Source of the DNA: Antedon mediterranea
Taxonomy: Eukaryota > Echinodermata > Crinoidea > Comatulida > Antedonidae
DNA: 60,000 nt
Reading direction: 5' to 3'
NCBI RefSeq assembly: GCF_964355755.1
Contig: NC_092673.1
Coordinates: 26,481,001-26,541,000, forward strand
Each line of letters opens with the position of its first letter. Position 1 is the first letter of the stretch. Under the pieces are notes generated by a model. The model did no database searches. It was not told the origin of the DNA and worked only from the letters and a program-made list of their open reading frames with translations. Position numbers and translations under genes: made by a program. Positions 1 through 11,331 of this stretch are shown piece by piece.

Positions 1-1375
1 TTTTGGCATAATTTCGCTTAGCAGGCCTACTATATTAAACATACCCAATTGCCACTCATTTATCAAACATGTATCAAACATTTTAAACACTTTCAATATT
101 GAAAGTAACGTTTTGTCCATAAATACACGTCGTAAGTTTAAGCTAAATCAGAAATCCATTTTTACGTGTCATTACTTGTAAATGTCAAGACGTTAATTGC
201 TACTATGTGAAATGTTAGACAAGCATATTTGTATCAGTAATTTATCGGTTGCGATTGGCCTATCATTAATGCTATTAGTACGGTATATTACAAATATTTA
301 GGGCCTTTTAAACTGGAACATCTAGCATTCGTTACTAAAATCAAGAATGATTATTTGTCGTGTAGCAGAATAATGAAATGTAGTGAGTTGAATTTCAACT
401 CTCAATATTGCCTCTGCGTAATGAAATTTCTAAATAAATACAATTGACGAGGTACGCCGTAGGTATGTATTGTAGCAACCGAAAGAAGTGTAGTAAGTAG
501 GTTCGCGTACAATCAATGGGTTTAGTAACCTTTAAAAAGGAAAAAATAAATCAATTGCCCCGTTTAGAGAAACCTTTCATTGTAATATCATGTTTATTAG
601 AAGATATAAGGATATATTCAAGGTGTACTCATTTCCTCTAACGGCATTGTGTTTCTTGTATATTGCAACAGAAACGTAAATGTAGGGCCTAATTCAGTTC
701 TAGGGAAAGGACTTCATACAAGTCGTATGTGGGGAGAAGACACGGGGAAATAAATTACACGCCCAGCAAAATGCATCCATCATATTAGTGTTTGCGTTCT
801 CTCAGCTCATCGTAACCAGGCCTAAGAGGACTAACTTGGTATTTCTTTTTTAAAAGAGGTATAAGAGGTATTTTTTAACTCGCACTCCTTTGATTAGAAG
901 TAACCATCACAAAGTCTATATTTCGTTAATAATCTTAAAATTCTTTTCAACGCACGCGTAATAAACCTACTTCACTTTCTTTCGTGCTATCTCACACAAA
1001 AATAATAATGTGTACGATGTCTCGCATAATAAACGATAACAAAAAATAGAATTGGCATGTTATCTTGTCTCGTGAACATATTTATTCGTCCCTTGGTATT
1101 AACATCAAATTGAATTTTTGAATCACATTATTCTTGTAGTTGATCATTATTTATACCAATCTCTATTTCATCTTTTGTCAGAATTCTACTGGGAAATGCT
1201 ATCAATTATAAATTACATTCAAAACTACTGCTTGTTATAGCTCGTCATATATCAATAATAGTTATACATATATATAGGCATTGTAAAATGTATTACATTT
1301 TTGCCATTATAATATCACTATAATTTAACAACTCCATTGATTATACGTCATAATCAAGTGATTCGGATTACTATG
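1..1375. other. Intergenic, no gene seen
   Basis: AT-rich sequence with stop codons in all frames. I see no splice-flanked open stretch, tRNA-like fold or long repeat here. Confidence 0.5.
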
Positions 1376-1379
1376 ACAC

Positions 1380-1506
1380 ACAATTGACGCGCGCTAAAAC
1401 GATCAACATTGGCACGCGCGTTTGAAACGCATACAATTGACGCGCACTAAAACGATCAACATTGACACGCACGTTTGAAATGCATACAATTGACACGCGC
1501 GTTCAA
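1380..1506. repeat. Tandem repeat, ~60 bp x 2+
   Basis: A unit that starts ACAATTGACGCGC and contains AAAACGATCAACATTG is repeated about twice with few changes, then a partial third copy follows. The CGCGCG-rich words resemble those at 19737 and 48055. Confidence 0.8.
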
Positions 1507-1970
1507 ATAATGATGATACATGTCAACTATTTCTTTTTTTATACATATACTTTTATATAAGTTTATTACTCAATGGTCTGTTTACTGGCACAACGTACTC
1601 CTCCTTGGGGTAAAATAATGAGCGGTTGTTCGCGTGAATGTGTAATCAATCACCTCTCAAAATTACCCGGGCTGTTTATCATCGATGATTGTTTTCTGGA
1701 TGTATTTTCACCTGCGTTTTGTGAATATTATCGACGGCTAAATCCATTCACATTTTTGACAGGAGTAATGACATTAGCTTGATGTATAATTTAAATTCTA
1801 AAACCACATTTTCAGAGATTCTAAATGTCAATTTCCTTTTTTATATAGAATAAGTATTACATAAACGATTTCATGGTCGTTCATGATGGTGTGTTACCCG
1901 TATGTTTATTCAACATTTTGTATATATAAATCGCCTAGTGTATGTAATCAATATAGATCCACGGTAGTTC

Positions 1971-2271
1971 CTGGGAGAACCGATGAGGCGTGTTTGGAAG
2001 TTGTGGGGGGCGCCTGGGAGAACCAATGAGGCGTGTTTGGAAGTCGAGGGAGGAGCCTGGGAGAACCAATAAGGCGTGTTTGGAAGTTGTGGGAGGTGCC
2101 TGGGAGAACCGGTGAGGCGTGTTTGGAAGTTGTGGGAGGTGCCTGGGAGAACCAATGAGGCGTGTTTGGAAGTTGTGGGAGGTGCCTGGGAGAACCGATG
2201 AGGCGTGTTTGGAAGTTTTGGGAGGTGCCTGGAAGAACCGATGAGGCGTGTTTGGGAAGTTGAAACATTTA
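1971..2271. repeat. Tandem repeat, 43 bp x 7
   Basis: The word CTGGGAGAACC recurs at 1971, 2014, 2057, 2100, 2143, 2186 and 2229, an exact 43-bp period. Each unit also carries GAGGCGTGTTTGGAAGT. The minus strand stays open in more than one frame because the unit lacks stops there; 43 is not a multiple of 3, so the reading cycles every 129 bp. I read it as a minisatellite, not a gene: the two minus-strand reading frames overlap, and neither has a non-repetitive domain. Confidence 0.9.
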
Positions 2272-2969
2272 AGAAAGTATCAAAATCAAACACACTCTTT
2301 CTATTTTGATTTAATTTTAGTGTAATTCTAGTATATATGTTGTTTCACGTAAGAAGGAAGTGCGAAATAATATCAATCTTGATTGGTTTCCAAGTCATTG
2401 TAAGTACATTGACCAAGATCACTATGATTTCCTTTAAACAAAAACAATATTTAAATTCATCTTGTTTTTATAATAATTAATTGTTATTAGGAAGAAAAAG
2501 TAACGATATATCTTCATATAAAAGCTGACTTCTAATTTACTTCTTCTAAAAGATAACAAGAATCAATGTTATAGTCTTTATGTTGTTAGTTTATTTTTGT
2601 CCCTATAGATTCCAGCTCAAGTATAGCTCTGACACGTGATGAGTGCCAAAATATTTTACCCTTTTTTCAGACTGATTTTATTGGTTTATAGCCTTGATTC
2701 GATTTGATATAAAAATATGTTTTCACAAAATGATGTATATTACGTGACACAACGCCGCATGTGCGTCAGTATCTTACCCCTTTATCAAGAAGAATGGTAT
2801 AAAGACAATGTAAAATGTGACACAGTATTTAAGAAAATCCGCTCCCTTTGAAGGAAATACAAATATATTTTATACTTCTGGTTAGGGTATATATATTGTC
2901 TATGATTGAGTCAAGAGTTCATAAAATCTATATACTTCCTCTATTTCATATATCCAAACAACAAGGCCA

Positions 2970-3095
2970 AATACATGGCTGCAGTCGCGTGCTCAAGTTA
3001 GTGTTTACCGACCAACCGACTAACCGACCGACCGACCAACTGACCGACATAGTGAGCTGTAGAGTCGCGTTGCACGCACGCGACTAAAAACAACA
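2970..3095. repeat. Dispersed repeat with GACC-rich core
   Basis: A short run built from ACCGACC and CTGACCGAC words (about 3008-3048) is followed by AGTGAGCTGTAGAGTCGCG and a CACGCACGCGACT end. The mix of a 4-bp simple repeat with a fixed flank suggests a SINE-like or other dispersed element. Only one copy is visible in this window, so the family call is weak. Confidence 0.35.
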
Positions 3096-3490
3096 AACAG
3101 AAAATTAGTCAACTTGGCAAAGTGCGGAGTGACAGAGGGCGTGCTACTTATCATTTCGGCGCATGTTAAATATAAAGTAACTCGAGATTTTAATAAGCTT
3201 TTGTGACGTCACTAATATATCAATTGTTCTTGAAAATGTATATGCATGGTCTTTTGGTTTATGCCTATACAAATTCAGGAGGATAACTTGATAGTGAACG
3301 TTATTTTGCATAAATTGTTTAGATGTTTGCCCTCTGACGAAACTTACAAATACACTTGCAAGTAATGATGTTGTGGCTAGAATGAGAAATACAAACTAGA
3401 TAAACTAAAAGATAAACGAGTGCGAAACGAGTGGAACAAGTTGCTCATATAAGTGTACTATTATTATTTGCAGATTGTAAAAACTTTGAA

Positions 3491-6240
3491 ATGGAACCAA
3501 GAGTGTGGTTTGCGCACTTCTGGGGAGTGACGAAGTTTCTGGTTATTTGCGCGTTTTACGCTCATGTGGTCAATGGCGATCATTCACCATTTACACGCTA
3601 TTATAAACCCGGCGACTTCATTTTAGGTGGATTATTTTCCTTTTACCGGGAGGTAAATGGAACGTGTAGTGCGTTAAATACACTACGGCATACCTTCGGC
3701 AGAATAGAAGCTATGATTTACGCGATTGAGAAAATCAATAATGACTCAAATATTCTGCAAAATGTAACACTGGGCTACTCGATTTATGACGACTGTGGCC
3801 AGGAATCCTTTGGACTGGCTTCATCATTACATATGTTAGGACTTCACGATACATGTGACGCTCGAACGAATGAGCCACCTATCGTTGGGATAATAGGACC
3901 AGAGTACACCAAAGTTACAATAGCGGCTAATCATTTGTTCAGTTTTTACGAAGTTCCTCATATAAGCGCGTCAGCTTCGAGTGACGAGTTAAGTGACAGG
4001 ACCCGATTTCCGTACTTCTCTCGTCTCGTGCCGTCTGATAATTTTCAAATTGGCGCTATAATTGATATCATTGAGCATTTTAAGTGGAAATACGTGTCGG
4101 CAGTCTATTCCAATGAAGATTATGGCGAGCATGGGATTGGCGAGCTTATAGACAGATCTCTTAAAAACGATAAATTTTGTCTTGGAGCAACTGTTGCCAT
4201 TTCAGAGTCTGCCACAAGGTCAGAGGTCGATCGTGCAATTCGACAGATAAGCAGGAGAGCAGACGTTGAGGTTATAGTCCTGTTCTCTTTACCAGGAATC
4301 GCACAAAAGTTTCTTGATGGAATGGCGCGTGCAGATCTTATAGGAAAATATACCATGATTTGTAGTGACGCAATAATTGCATTGAGGTCAAATCAAGTAT
4401 ATTTTAACCAGTTGAAAGGAAGTATTCTTATTAACCCATACAGCTCACAAAGGCTGCCCTATTTCGACAAGCATATAAACGAAGTTGGCAAAGCTGCCAT
4501 GGACGATATTAATTCAACCAATAATACGTTCATAAGGGCTCTTGTAAACGGGTGTAATGGACAGAATAAAAACAGGAATGAATCAGAAAAAATGTGTGCG
4601 GAGTTGAATCAAACGCAATTGACTGATTATAGTCTGCGTACGTGGGCAGCCATTGTCATTGACGCGGTTAACGTCATTGCGCATGCGCTTAATTCTACGC
4701 GTTCGGAAAAGACGGATGGAGTAAATCTTTACAATCAGATTCTTAATACCTCATTCTATGGTGAAAGAGGTTTAATAAAATTCATGGAAAATGGTGACTT
4801 TCCTGGTAGCTACATCATCGAGAACATTGTACAAGATGGTGATAAATGCACTTCAAGAGTTGTAGGAAGATGGGATACACAAAATGAAACAAGGTTATCT
4901 TTTACTGGTGACGTTCAGTGGCCATTTGACCACGATCCAATAGCAATATGCAGCCAGCCGTGTCCAGCAGGTATGGTGATGAAGGAGCATGGGGATAACC
5001 CTTTGTGTTGCTGGGAATGTTTTGAGTGTCTTGACTACCAAATTACATCTGACAATGGTACGATGTGTTTGGAGTGTCCTGATTTCTACTGGCCCGACAC
5101 TGCCAGGACGAAGTGTGAACTCGTAGATCCAAAGTTTATGCGGATAGGCGACCCTGCTGCAGTATTTTTCATATTGTTATCAACACTCGGCTTGATAATC
5201 TCAGTGCTTACTTCAGTTGTGTATATCTACCATCGAAATCACACCCTAATTAAAGCTTCTGGTCGAGAGGTGATGTGTATCATAATGATTGGAGTTGTTC
5301 TTTCGTACATCATGGTGTTCTTCTTTGTTTCTGAACCGAAAAATGGAGTTTGCGGAGTCGCACGAGTTGGCCTCATCATGTCGTTCACATGGACGTATGC
5401 ACCTCTTCTTGTAAAGGTGTTTAGAATCAATCGCATTTTTCATTCAGCTCAGAAGTCACCACAGAAACCTAAATACATTGAAACATCTTACCAGATTTTG
5501 TTTTCCATTTTTCTAATCAGTTTTCAGGTAAGTTCGTACTTATTACCGTCCGTTAGGGATCTATGTTTTAGATGCTGCGACGCCTGAAAACAATTTTGTT
5601 ACGTCATAACCTAAAAATTCATGAATGTATACAGTAATTTCAGAAAGATAAAATAACATATTTTCATAATATAGTACCTTAAAGATACTTTTTTTTATTT
5701 TTTTTGTAGTTGGTTATAAGTATAATGTGGATAACTATTAAAGAACCGGCGGCCGTGAAAGAAAATCCCGTACTATATCAACGTGAAGTAACTCTTCGTT
5801 GCAACTTTCAACAAGTAGAAATAATTACGTCATCAATCTACAACATCATTTTGATTGGTCTGTGTTGCTACTACGCTATCAGAACTCGCAAACTACCCGA
5901 TAACTTTAAAGAAACAAAGTTCATAGGTGTAAGCGTTTACATCACCCTGTCTATCTTCGTCGTGTTCATCCCGTCATATTTCGTAGTGACGGAACCGGTA
6001 ACGCGTAGTGCAATTCTATGCGGTGCTGTCGTTGGCAACGCGTCAACTACGCTCGTTTGCTTATTCCTGTCAAAGTTATACGCTGTATATTTTATTGTGG
6101 ATAGGAATTTGCCGAGTAAGCGCACGTCGAGCATTCCGATTGCACACAGCAGTAACACTCCCGTAACTACTGTGGAAAACAGTAGCAATCGGGAGCAAAT
6201 GTTTGCGGACGTGTCTACAGACAACGTCTCCGTCATGTGA
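3491..6240 (+). CDS. Metabotropic glutamate receptor-like class C GPCR
   Basis: Two exons, 3491-5527 and 5710-6240, joined in phase 0 (CAG|GTAAGT donor, TTTTTGTAG acceptor), give 855 aa. I chose the ATG at 3491 because it opens a signal peptide (residues 1-29); upstream codons in frame lack an ATG. Residues ~35-490 are a Venus-flytrap ligand domain. Residues ~495-545 hold nine cysteines, the usual count for the mGluR cysteine-rich domain. Seven membrane segments span ~556-813, with the mGluR signature RKLPDNFKETKFIG in the last intracellular loop and NRIF after TM3. The intron falls inside TM5. Family members sense glutamate at the cell surface and signal through G proteins. The arginine of RIEAM and the YGE tyrosine are kept, but the position of mGlu1 Tyr74 appears to be His, so ligand identity is uncertain. 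The tail is short. Possible poly(A) signals lie at 6246 and 6295. Confidence 0.93.
5528..5709 (+). other. Intron of mGluR-like gene
   Basis: It starts GTAAGT and ends in a T-rich tract plus GTAG. Reading through it gives a run-on frame that stops at 5587; the mGluR homology resumes only after 5710. It holds no other feature. Confidence 0.9.
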
Positions 6241-6300
6241 CCACTAATAAACTTTTAAGTAATAATTTCGTTAAAATCGCCTACATTCCAGCCTAATAAA
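6241..6300 (+). promoter_or_regulatory. 3' UTR and poly(A) signals of mGluR-like gene
   Basis: AATAAA hexamers lie at 6246-6251 and 6295-6300, directly after the stop codon. Either could be used. Confidence 0.5.
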
Positions 6301-6497
6301 AGCGTATAATATACAACAGATATCGCTTATCTGCAATTATGTTATGTATATATAATAATATTATTAGATCTAAAGGCAAATTACTGAAAAAAATGACAAT
6401 GCTGTGGGTATCAGTGGCTGGATCTCAATGGAGATACAAAAAAAAAGCGAAAAGCTAAATCAAAACGATAAAGTAAACAGTCAGAAAAGTTAGCAGA

Positions 6498-6530
6498 GCT
6501 TTCGGGCAACACTAGCCCTTCATCAGTGCA
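6498..6530 (-). ncRNA. Hammerhead-ribozyme-like core in Penelope 3' part
   Basis: Read on the minus strand, the segment gives CTGATGA, a hairpin with arms GGGC/GCCC and a 7-nt loop, then GAAA. These are the two conserved core boxes and stem II of a hammerhead. Penelope-like elements are known to carry such ribozymes. I could not find a matching stem I, and there is an unpaired A after CTGATGA, so activity is doubtful. Confidence 0.5.
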
Positions 6531-6764
6531 AGTGAGGGAATTTGGATAAAGTCATAGCATACGAGTTGGCAAGTGCTGCCTGGGTAGGAATAAAAGAAAT
6601 ATAACAATAGAAACAGCGTGTTGAATAGTGGGTGGAGACTGAATAAGAGTAGAAAACAAAGAAGGTAGCTTGGTAGAGATTTAAACAATTTTGGAATGGA
6701 ACGAAAAAAAGCTAAAATGGTGGTTAATATTGAAACTTAAATTTTGGTAGTCAATGGAATAATT

Positions 6765-7397
6765 TTACCGATCTGGGAGTATGTTCCTAATATTAAGTCC
6801 AAAAGGTTTTGTGGTTTTAAGTAGTAATTCCCAGTGGTTTTCTTTGTCTTTGCGAGTTTTGTCGCTCCATTTGACATCGTGGTCTATTGCAATAACTCTG
6901 AAATTTGCAATCGAGTGACCAGCTGAATTAAAATGTTCGGCTACAGGTTGATCAAGCTTTAATGTTTTGATAGCTGATCTATGTTGTGTCATTCTCATAC
7001 GGAGAGTGTTTTTTGTTTCTCCGACGTACTGTTTGCCACAAATATTACAGTATACGAGATAAATGACGTTTTTGGTTAGACAATTAATTGACTGTCTTAT
7101 CCGAAAAATGCGGCCAGTTTGGTTACTCTCAAATTTTTCAGTAGAATCAACCAATGAACAAGTTTTGCAAGATTTGTCGCAAAGGTGACTGCCCAAATTT
7201 TGGCTGTCATGGGAGTTAATTTCACTCTTAAATTTGGATCTGACTAATATATCACGAAGGTTGGGAGGTCTACGAAATGCAATAATGGGTGGTTCCGGAA
7301 AAACAGTCCTGAGACGTTCTGTGGACTGTAGAATGGGCATATGTTTCTCAATAATAGCCCGTAATGGAGGCAACCTAGGGTGGTAGGTTGTGACCAA
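6765..7397 (-). pseudogene. Penelope-like polyprotein C-terminus with GIY-YIG nuclease
   Basis: About 210 residues remain, open to the stop at 6765; no true ATG begins it, as expected of a truncated copy. The first part carries PPIIAFRRPPNLRDILVRS, typical of the linker after the Penelope reverse transcriptase. A small Cys cluster (LCDKSCKTC) follows. The GIY-YIG nuclease then shows VIYLVYC and KQYVGET as the two signature strands, a downstream arginine in LRMRMTQHR, and WELLLKT near the end. In Penelope-like elements this nuclease nicks the target for reverse transcription. Without the RT the fragment cannot do the full job. A diverged GIY-YIG from another retroelement is the only real alternative. 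Confidence 0.88.
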
Positions 7398-7451
7398 TAA
7401 TATTATTAGACATAGATATACTTTATTGTCACAAGATACTGTAAATATAAC

Positions 7452-7625
7452 ATTGTAAGATTCGGCTCCCCGTTACAATCGAATTAAAATTGTAAGATTC
7501 GGCTACCCGTTACAATCGAATTAAAATTGTACGATTCGGCTCTCCGTTACAATCGAATTAAAATTGTAAAATTTGGCTCCCCGTTACAATCGAATTAAAG
7601 CTCAGCTCCCCATTACAATAATCGA
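7452..7625. repeat. Tandem repeat, 37 bp x 4-5
   Basis: Units starting ATTGTA begin at 7452, 7489, 7526 and 7563, a 37-bp period, followed by a degraded copy to about 7625. Each unit has TTGTAA at one end and TTACAA at the other, so each can fold as a small hairpin around CGGCTCCCCG. It lies right behind the truncated end of the Penelope copy. Confidence 0.88.
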
Positions 7626-7629
7626 ATTC

Positions 7630-8065
7630 ATCATACAGAATAAGCATAGGCCAAAAAAGGGTACAATATCAAAAAGTTAAAAAATATATCACAATAAGGC
7701 CTAATGCTTAAAATAGATAAGAATAAGAATAGATATATTGTTTGAAATATCATTAGTAAGAATTTTAGAGGAACTTATTTTATTTAAATTTTAAATGCTA
7801 CATACATTTTAAAAATTAAATAATAAAAATATTTGTATTGCTTATACTTTATCATTACGATATTTTATAGGCCATATTGTTATTACGGCTGAAATGTTAG
7901 ATATATGCTCTATTTAATTATATATTATTTATAAATGTTATTTATATATATATAGAAAAGAAATTGATTCAAAAAATGTTAAGATTTTTTTTAAATTTTC
8001 TTTTTTTGCAATTTGATAAATCCAAAAACAATGTAGAGTGCGCCGCCTATAATTTCTCTATTAAA
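7630..8065. other. Intergenic, no gene seen
   Basis: Very AT-rich sequence with short homopolymers. Nothing gene-like is visible. Confidence 0.5.
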
Positions 8066-8068
8066 TTC

Positions 8069-8228
8069 CTTTATGTGACCAAAACAATGTGATATGCCCA
8101 TATATGGACATGATGATGTCATATCACTATCATAATTATGTGGGCATATCACTAGGCCTACTATATTTGGACACATCAAACTTTTTTGTCACATAAAGTT
8201 TTGATAGTGTGGACAGAGCTAGAGCTTA
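8069..8228. mobile_element. MITE-like element, family A (left end lost)
   Basis: The right end reads AAAGTTTTGATAGTGTGGACAG, matching the family A terminal repeat (AGCTCTGTCTACACTATC in reverse). The centre has the family's ATGTGGGCATATCACTA and TATATGGACATGATGATG words. The left terminal repeat is missing or diverged. No coding capacity. Confidence 0.7.
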
Positions 8229-8621
8229 AAGTCCAGCATAGTGTGAATAATGCAGCTTTAATCTAATATTAATCTAGCCATTAATCGAAACGTGACAATA
8301 ATATACCTGTACATGTTTAAATTGCTTCTCGTTCTTCTCGTTGATTTTGTACAATACATCTTGTCTGATTATTTCAACATTTCGTATAAAAAAAAACACT
8401 TTTTAGTGACAAATTGTATTATACCTTATGGCATCTCCGTAACCATACATAACCTTGTAGAGAGAATTGAAGAATAGCTTATTGCGTGTCCTCAGAAGAT
8501 TAACTAACATTTGCTTTAGTAGAAATACATCAACCACAATACAAGAAGATATGAAGTAAAGTTATATTTTTTTTTTGTTGCATTTGCTTTGTTTTATCGA
8601 AGCCGCTTATTGTTTCATACT

Positions 8622-8770
8622 TAACTTGGACGCAGTGCAATCGCGTGCGCCCAGCGTGTGACCAATCAAGTAACAGTTCAGACAATCCTTCGCTTCTGAT
8701 TGGCCAGATTGCCTGCGTCGGGTGTATGTAATGGATGTTCAATTCGCTGTGCCCAAGTGTGAACCAAGCT
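8622..8770. mobile_element. MITE-like element, family B (diverged)
   Basis: Begins AACTTGGACGCA and ends GTGAACCAAGCTTA, with two CCAATCA/TGATTGG boxes inside in opposite orientation. This is the family B layout of the clean copy at 59463, but with many changes. Confidence 0.65.
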
Positions 8771-9120
8771 TAAACATATTCAAGCTGACCATTATGAGCA
8801 TCTGTTCCCATATAGGAAGAAGGCTTAACAATAGTTTATTATTTCAATAATTATGTCGGGTTGGTGTTTAGAGTAATTATCAACACTAATAAAGCGAATT
8901 ACGTCACATTGATAGGTTTGGCCAAGGTAAAACGTGGGTAATACACATATTGAAAACACCAAATAGTCCCACATTCTGGTAAACGGCATGACTCCTCGAT
9001 TTTATAGGCCTACTGCATCTATTTTAGTTGAAATTTGAACATAGCCGTTTACTTCTTGTACTTCTACGGGACGCAAACTTATTCTCACATGTTTAAATTC
9101 TTTTGTTACTCTTTTGCTAA

Positions 9121-9247
9121 TGCTTGGTTCTCACTAGAAATAGACATTTATCCAATCACCATGGAGCATTCGTGCTGTCGTTGTTGTGATTGGTCGACCA
9201 CTTGCGTTGCGGTTGCGCGTATACCATTACATAGACTCAAGTTTTAA
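9121..9247. mobile_element. MITE-like element, family B (diverged)
   Basis: Starts TGCTTGGTTCTCACTAG and has CCAATCACC and GTGATTGGTC in opposite orientation followed by TTGCGTTGCGGTTGCG. The right end is worn (AGACTCAAG). Confidence 0.65.
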
Positions 9248-9715
9248 TTATTGTCTCAGTTTTATTTATTCATAGAGATAAGATTATTCGTATGAAACGC
9301 AATAAGTGCCAAAATATTTATCTTTTAATTCGAAATACGGTCTAAATAACTAGCCATTACGATGAACCATTAAGCTTTAGCAATAAGCTTATTTATGAGT
9401 GAATTAATACTAAATGCTAAATAACTACAACGTACTGTTACACTGAAAGCCTCAAGATAAGCAAGGTAGGCCTACTAAATAATAAATCGGTGTTATATAA
9501 ATGTCATTGACAATCTGAAACACAAGAAACATTACAATGTTTTAAATGAATGCGTACACGAGTTGATTGCATCATATTTTTTTTAGTCATTTATATGTTT
9601 ATTCACAATTCACAATTACAATTTTACAACAACACCCAACAGTACACATGAAGATTATTATTTAAATGCATCTACAAGTAGTCCTACATAGATACAGCAT
9701 TTATAACCACTCTTA

Positions 9716-10081
9716 AGCGTGGTTCCCACTAGCAACGCAACGCAGCGACGTATCGACGCAAAGTGCTGTATTGCGTAATCATAAAGCGTGGTTCCCACTA
9801 GTGACGCAACACGTACAAGGACGTAACGCAACGCAAGTGAATTGACCAATCACAAGCGATGGCTTATTCGCTGTCTATAACTTCGCTTGTCATTGGTTAA
9901 AACGCTTGCGTTGCGTTTACGTCCTTGCGTTAGGTTCTAGTGGGAACCAAGCTTTAGTGCGAACTGACGCAATAGTGCTGCAAACATCGTAGGTTTAATT
10001 TCACGTAGGCGGGGGAAACACAATTATTAGAAGGGCATTTGCTTACATTGCGTAGATGGCGTCGCTAGTGGGAACCAAGCT
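9716..10081. mobile_element. MITE-like element, family B, with doubled ends
   Basis: Two left ends (AGCGTGGTTCCCACTAG) lie at 9716 and 9785, and two right ends (CTAGTGGGAACCAAGCT) finish at 9953 and 10081. The flanks are TTA at 9713, TAA at 9782, TTA at 9954 and TAA at 10082. The inner part carries CCAATCACAAGCGATGG and its inverted partner CGCTTGTCATTGGTT. The structure can come from nested insertion or from duplication of element ends. Confidence 0.8.
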
Positions 10082-10084
10082 TAA

Positions 10085-11330
10085 ACAGCGATTGACATTT
10101 TTACTGAAACTGAAAATAGGCGTCCTATATGTTAATTGTTTGATATATATAAATCGACAAAAGTTCATTATTTTTTTTTTCGTATAACCTAGTTCTGTAC
10201 CAAAAGATTGAACGGTTATATTTGAATTTTTTGTGGATTAGTCTCAATTTTAGACACTAATTTTTACAAATGGAAAAAAATCATATAATGAGACAACCAA
10301 TTTTTTCAAATGTCGTACCGTACGAAAGAAACTGACACGCTAAATCCAATGATTATATAGCTCATGCAGATTGTAATATGTTGCTTATTCGGTTGCTAAT
10401 CCAATTTGTAATTGCGCGCGTCTTGTGTGTCTTGTGCGTGTTTTACGTCATCAATCGCCGAAACGATGTGCAGATCGTCCACTGAGAGCGGAGCGGAGCA
10501 AATATTTTTTTGTTTTTTAAAATTACAAAAACAGAATTCAGAAACAGGTCAATATTGGATTGATATACAGTCTGTTACTGGGAAATATATTTACCTTATA
10601 CAGTGATTTACTATTTTTTTTCTAGACGTGTTTTGCTCTGAAATAATGATTTAAATTAAAGCTGACAAAAAGATGCGGTGCGTGTACTTATATATTGCAT
10701 TTATAAATCTATAAATCCTGTAAGCCATTATCGTAACTCATGCCGCATTGATATATCTTTTTTTTCACGCACCTTTAATTTTCGCGACATTAAATTTGCG
10801 CGAAAATTGGTTGTGTTTAAATAACTGTCTACAATGGAGATTTAATCAAATAATTTAAATTACTGTACTCGCAAAAGAATTTTATCCCCGACATCATTTC
10901 GATAAGACGGCATCCTTATTATTTATAATACTTACGGCGGTACAATAGCACATACACCTTTGATTTGAATTAATTTTGTAAAGAAATATATCTATTATAA
11001 TTATATTAAAATGTTACGTTTGACGCTCAATATTGATAGGGCCTTTAGCTGGCTTTCAAAGAAACAAATTGTGTCAGTAACAACAAGTAATAAATATACA
11101 TATTAAGCGTCGGCTGATTTCTATTGCTAACGGATTTTCTTTACAGAATACAATATCACATTGTATAAATACGATTTGCATATAAATAGATTCACAACGT
11201 GATATCACCACAACAAATTATTTTACTTAGTTATACTGGCCTTGCTTTTTATTTTTTGTTATCGAAATTAATTTTCAATGGTTCGTGGATTGAATTTATT
11301 GTGTAATATAAGCCAAAGTATGTCAATCAA
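10085..11330. other. Intergenic, no gene seen
   Basis: AT-rich DNA. A short open stretch at 10412-10606 has no recognisable domain and no ATG context I would trust. Confidence 0.45.
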
Positions 11331-11331
11331 T

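Larger units (their letters stand above)
6390..7400 (-). mobile_element. 5'-truncated Penelope-like retroelement
   Basis: Homology on the minus strand starts abruptly near 7400 and runs through a coding part (7397-6765) into a 3' tail ending near 6390. The tail repeats at 58160-58400, which marks it as the conserved 3' end of a mobile family. The tail includes a hammerhead-like core (see 6498-6530). Reverse-transcriptase core motifs are absent, so the copy is 5' truncated and cannot move by itself. The reading frame that remains has no stop, which suggests a fairly recent insertion. It lies just downstream of the mGluR-like gene, in opposite orientation. Confidence 0.85.

Noticed and set aside
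1910-2293. Minus-strand frames of 127 and 106 codons
   Set aside because: Translation of the 43-bp tandem repeat in two frames.
3431-3490. Longer mGluR N-terminus from a GTG codon
   Set aside because: No ATG in the extra part, and the signal peptide starts properly at the ATG at 3491.
5528-5587. Continuation of the mGluR frame beyond 5527
   Set aside because: Starts with a perfect GTAAGT donor, and class C TM5 homology resumes only at 5710.
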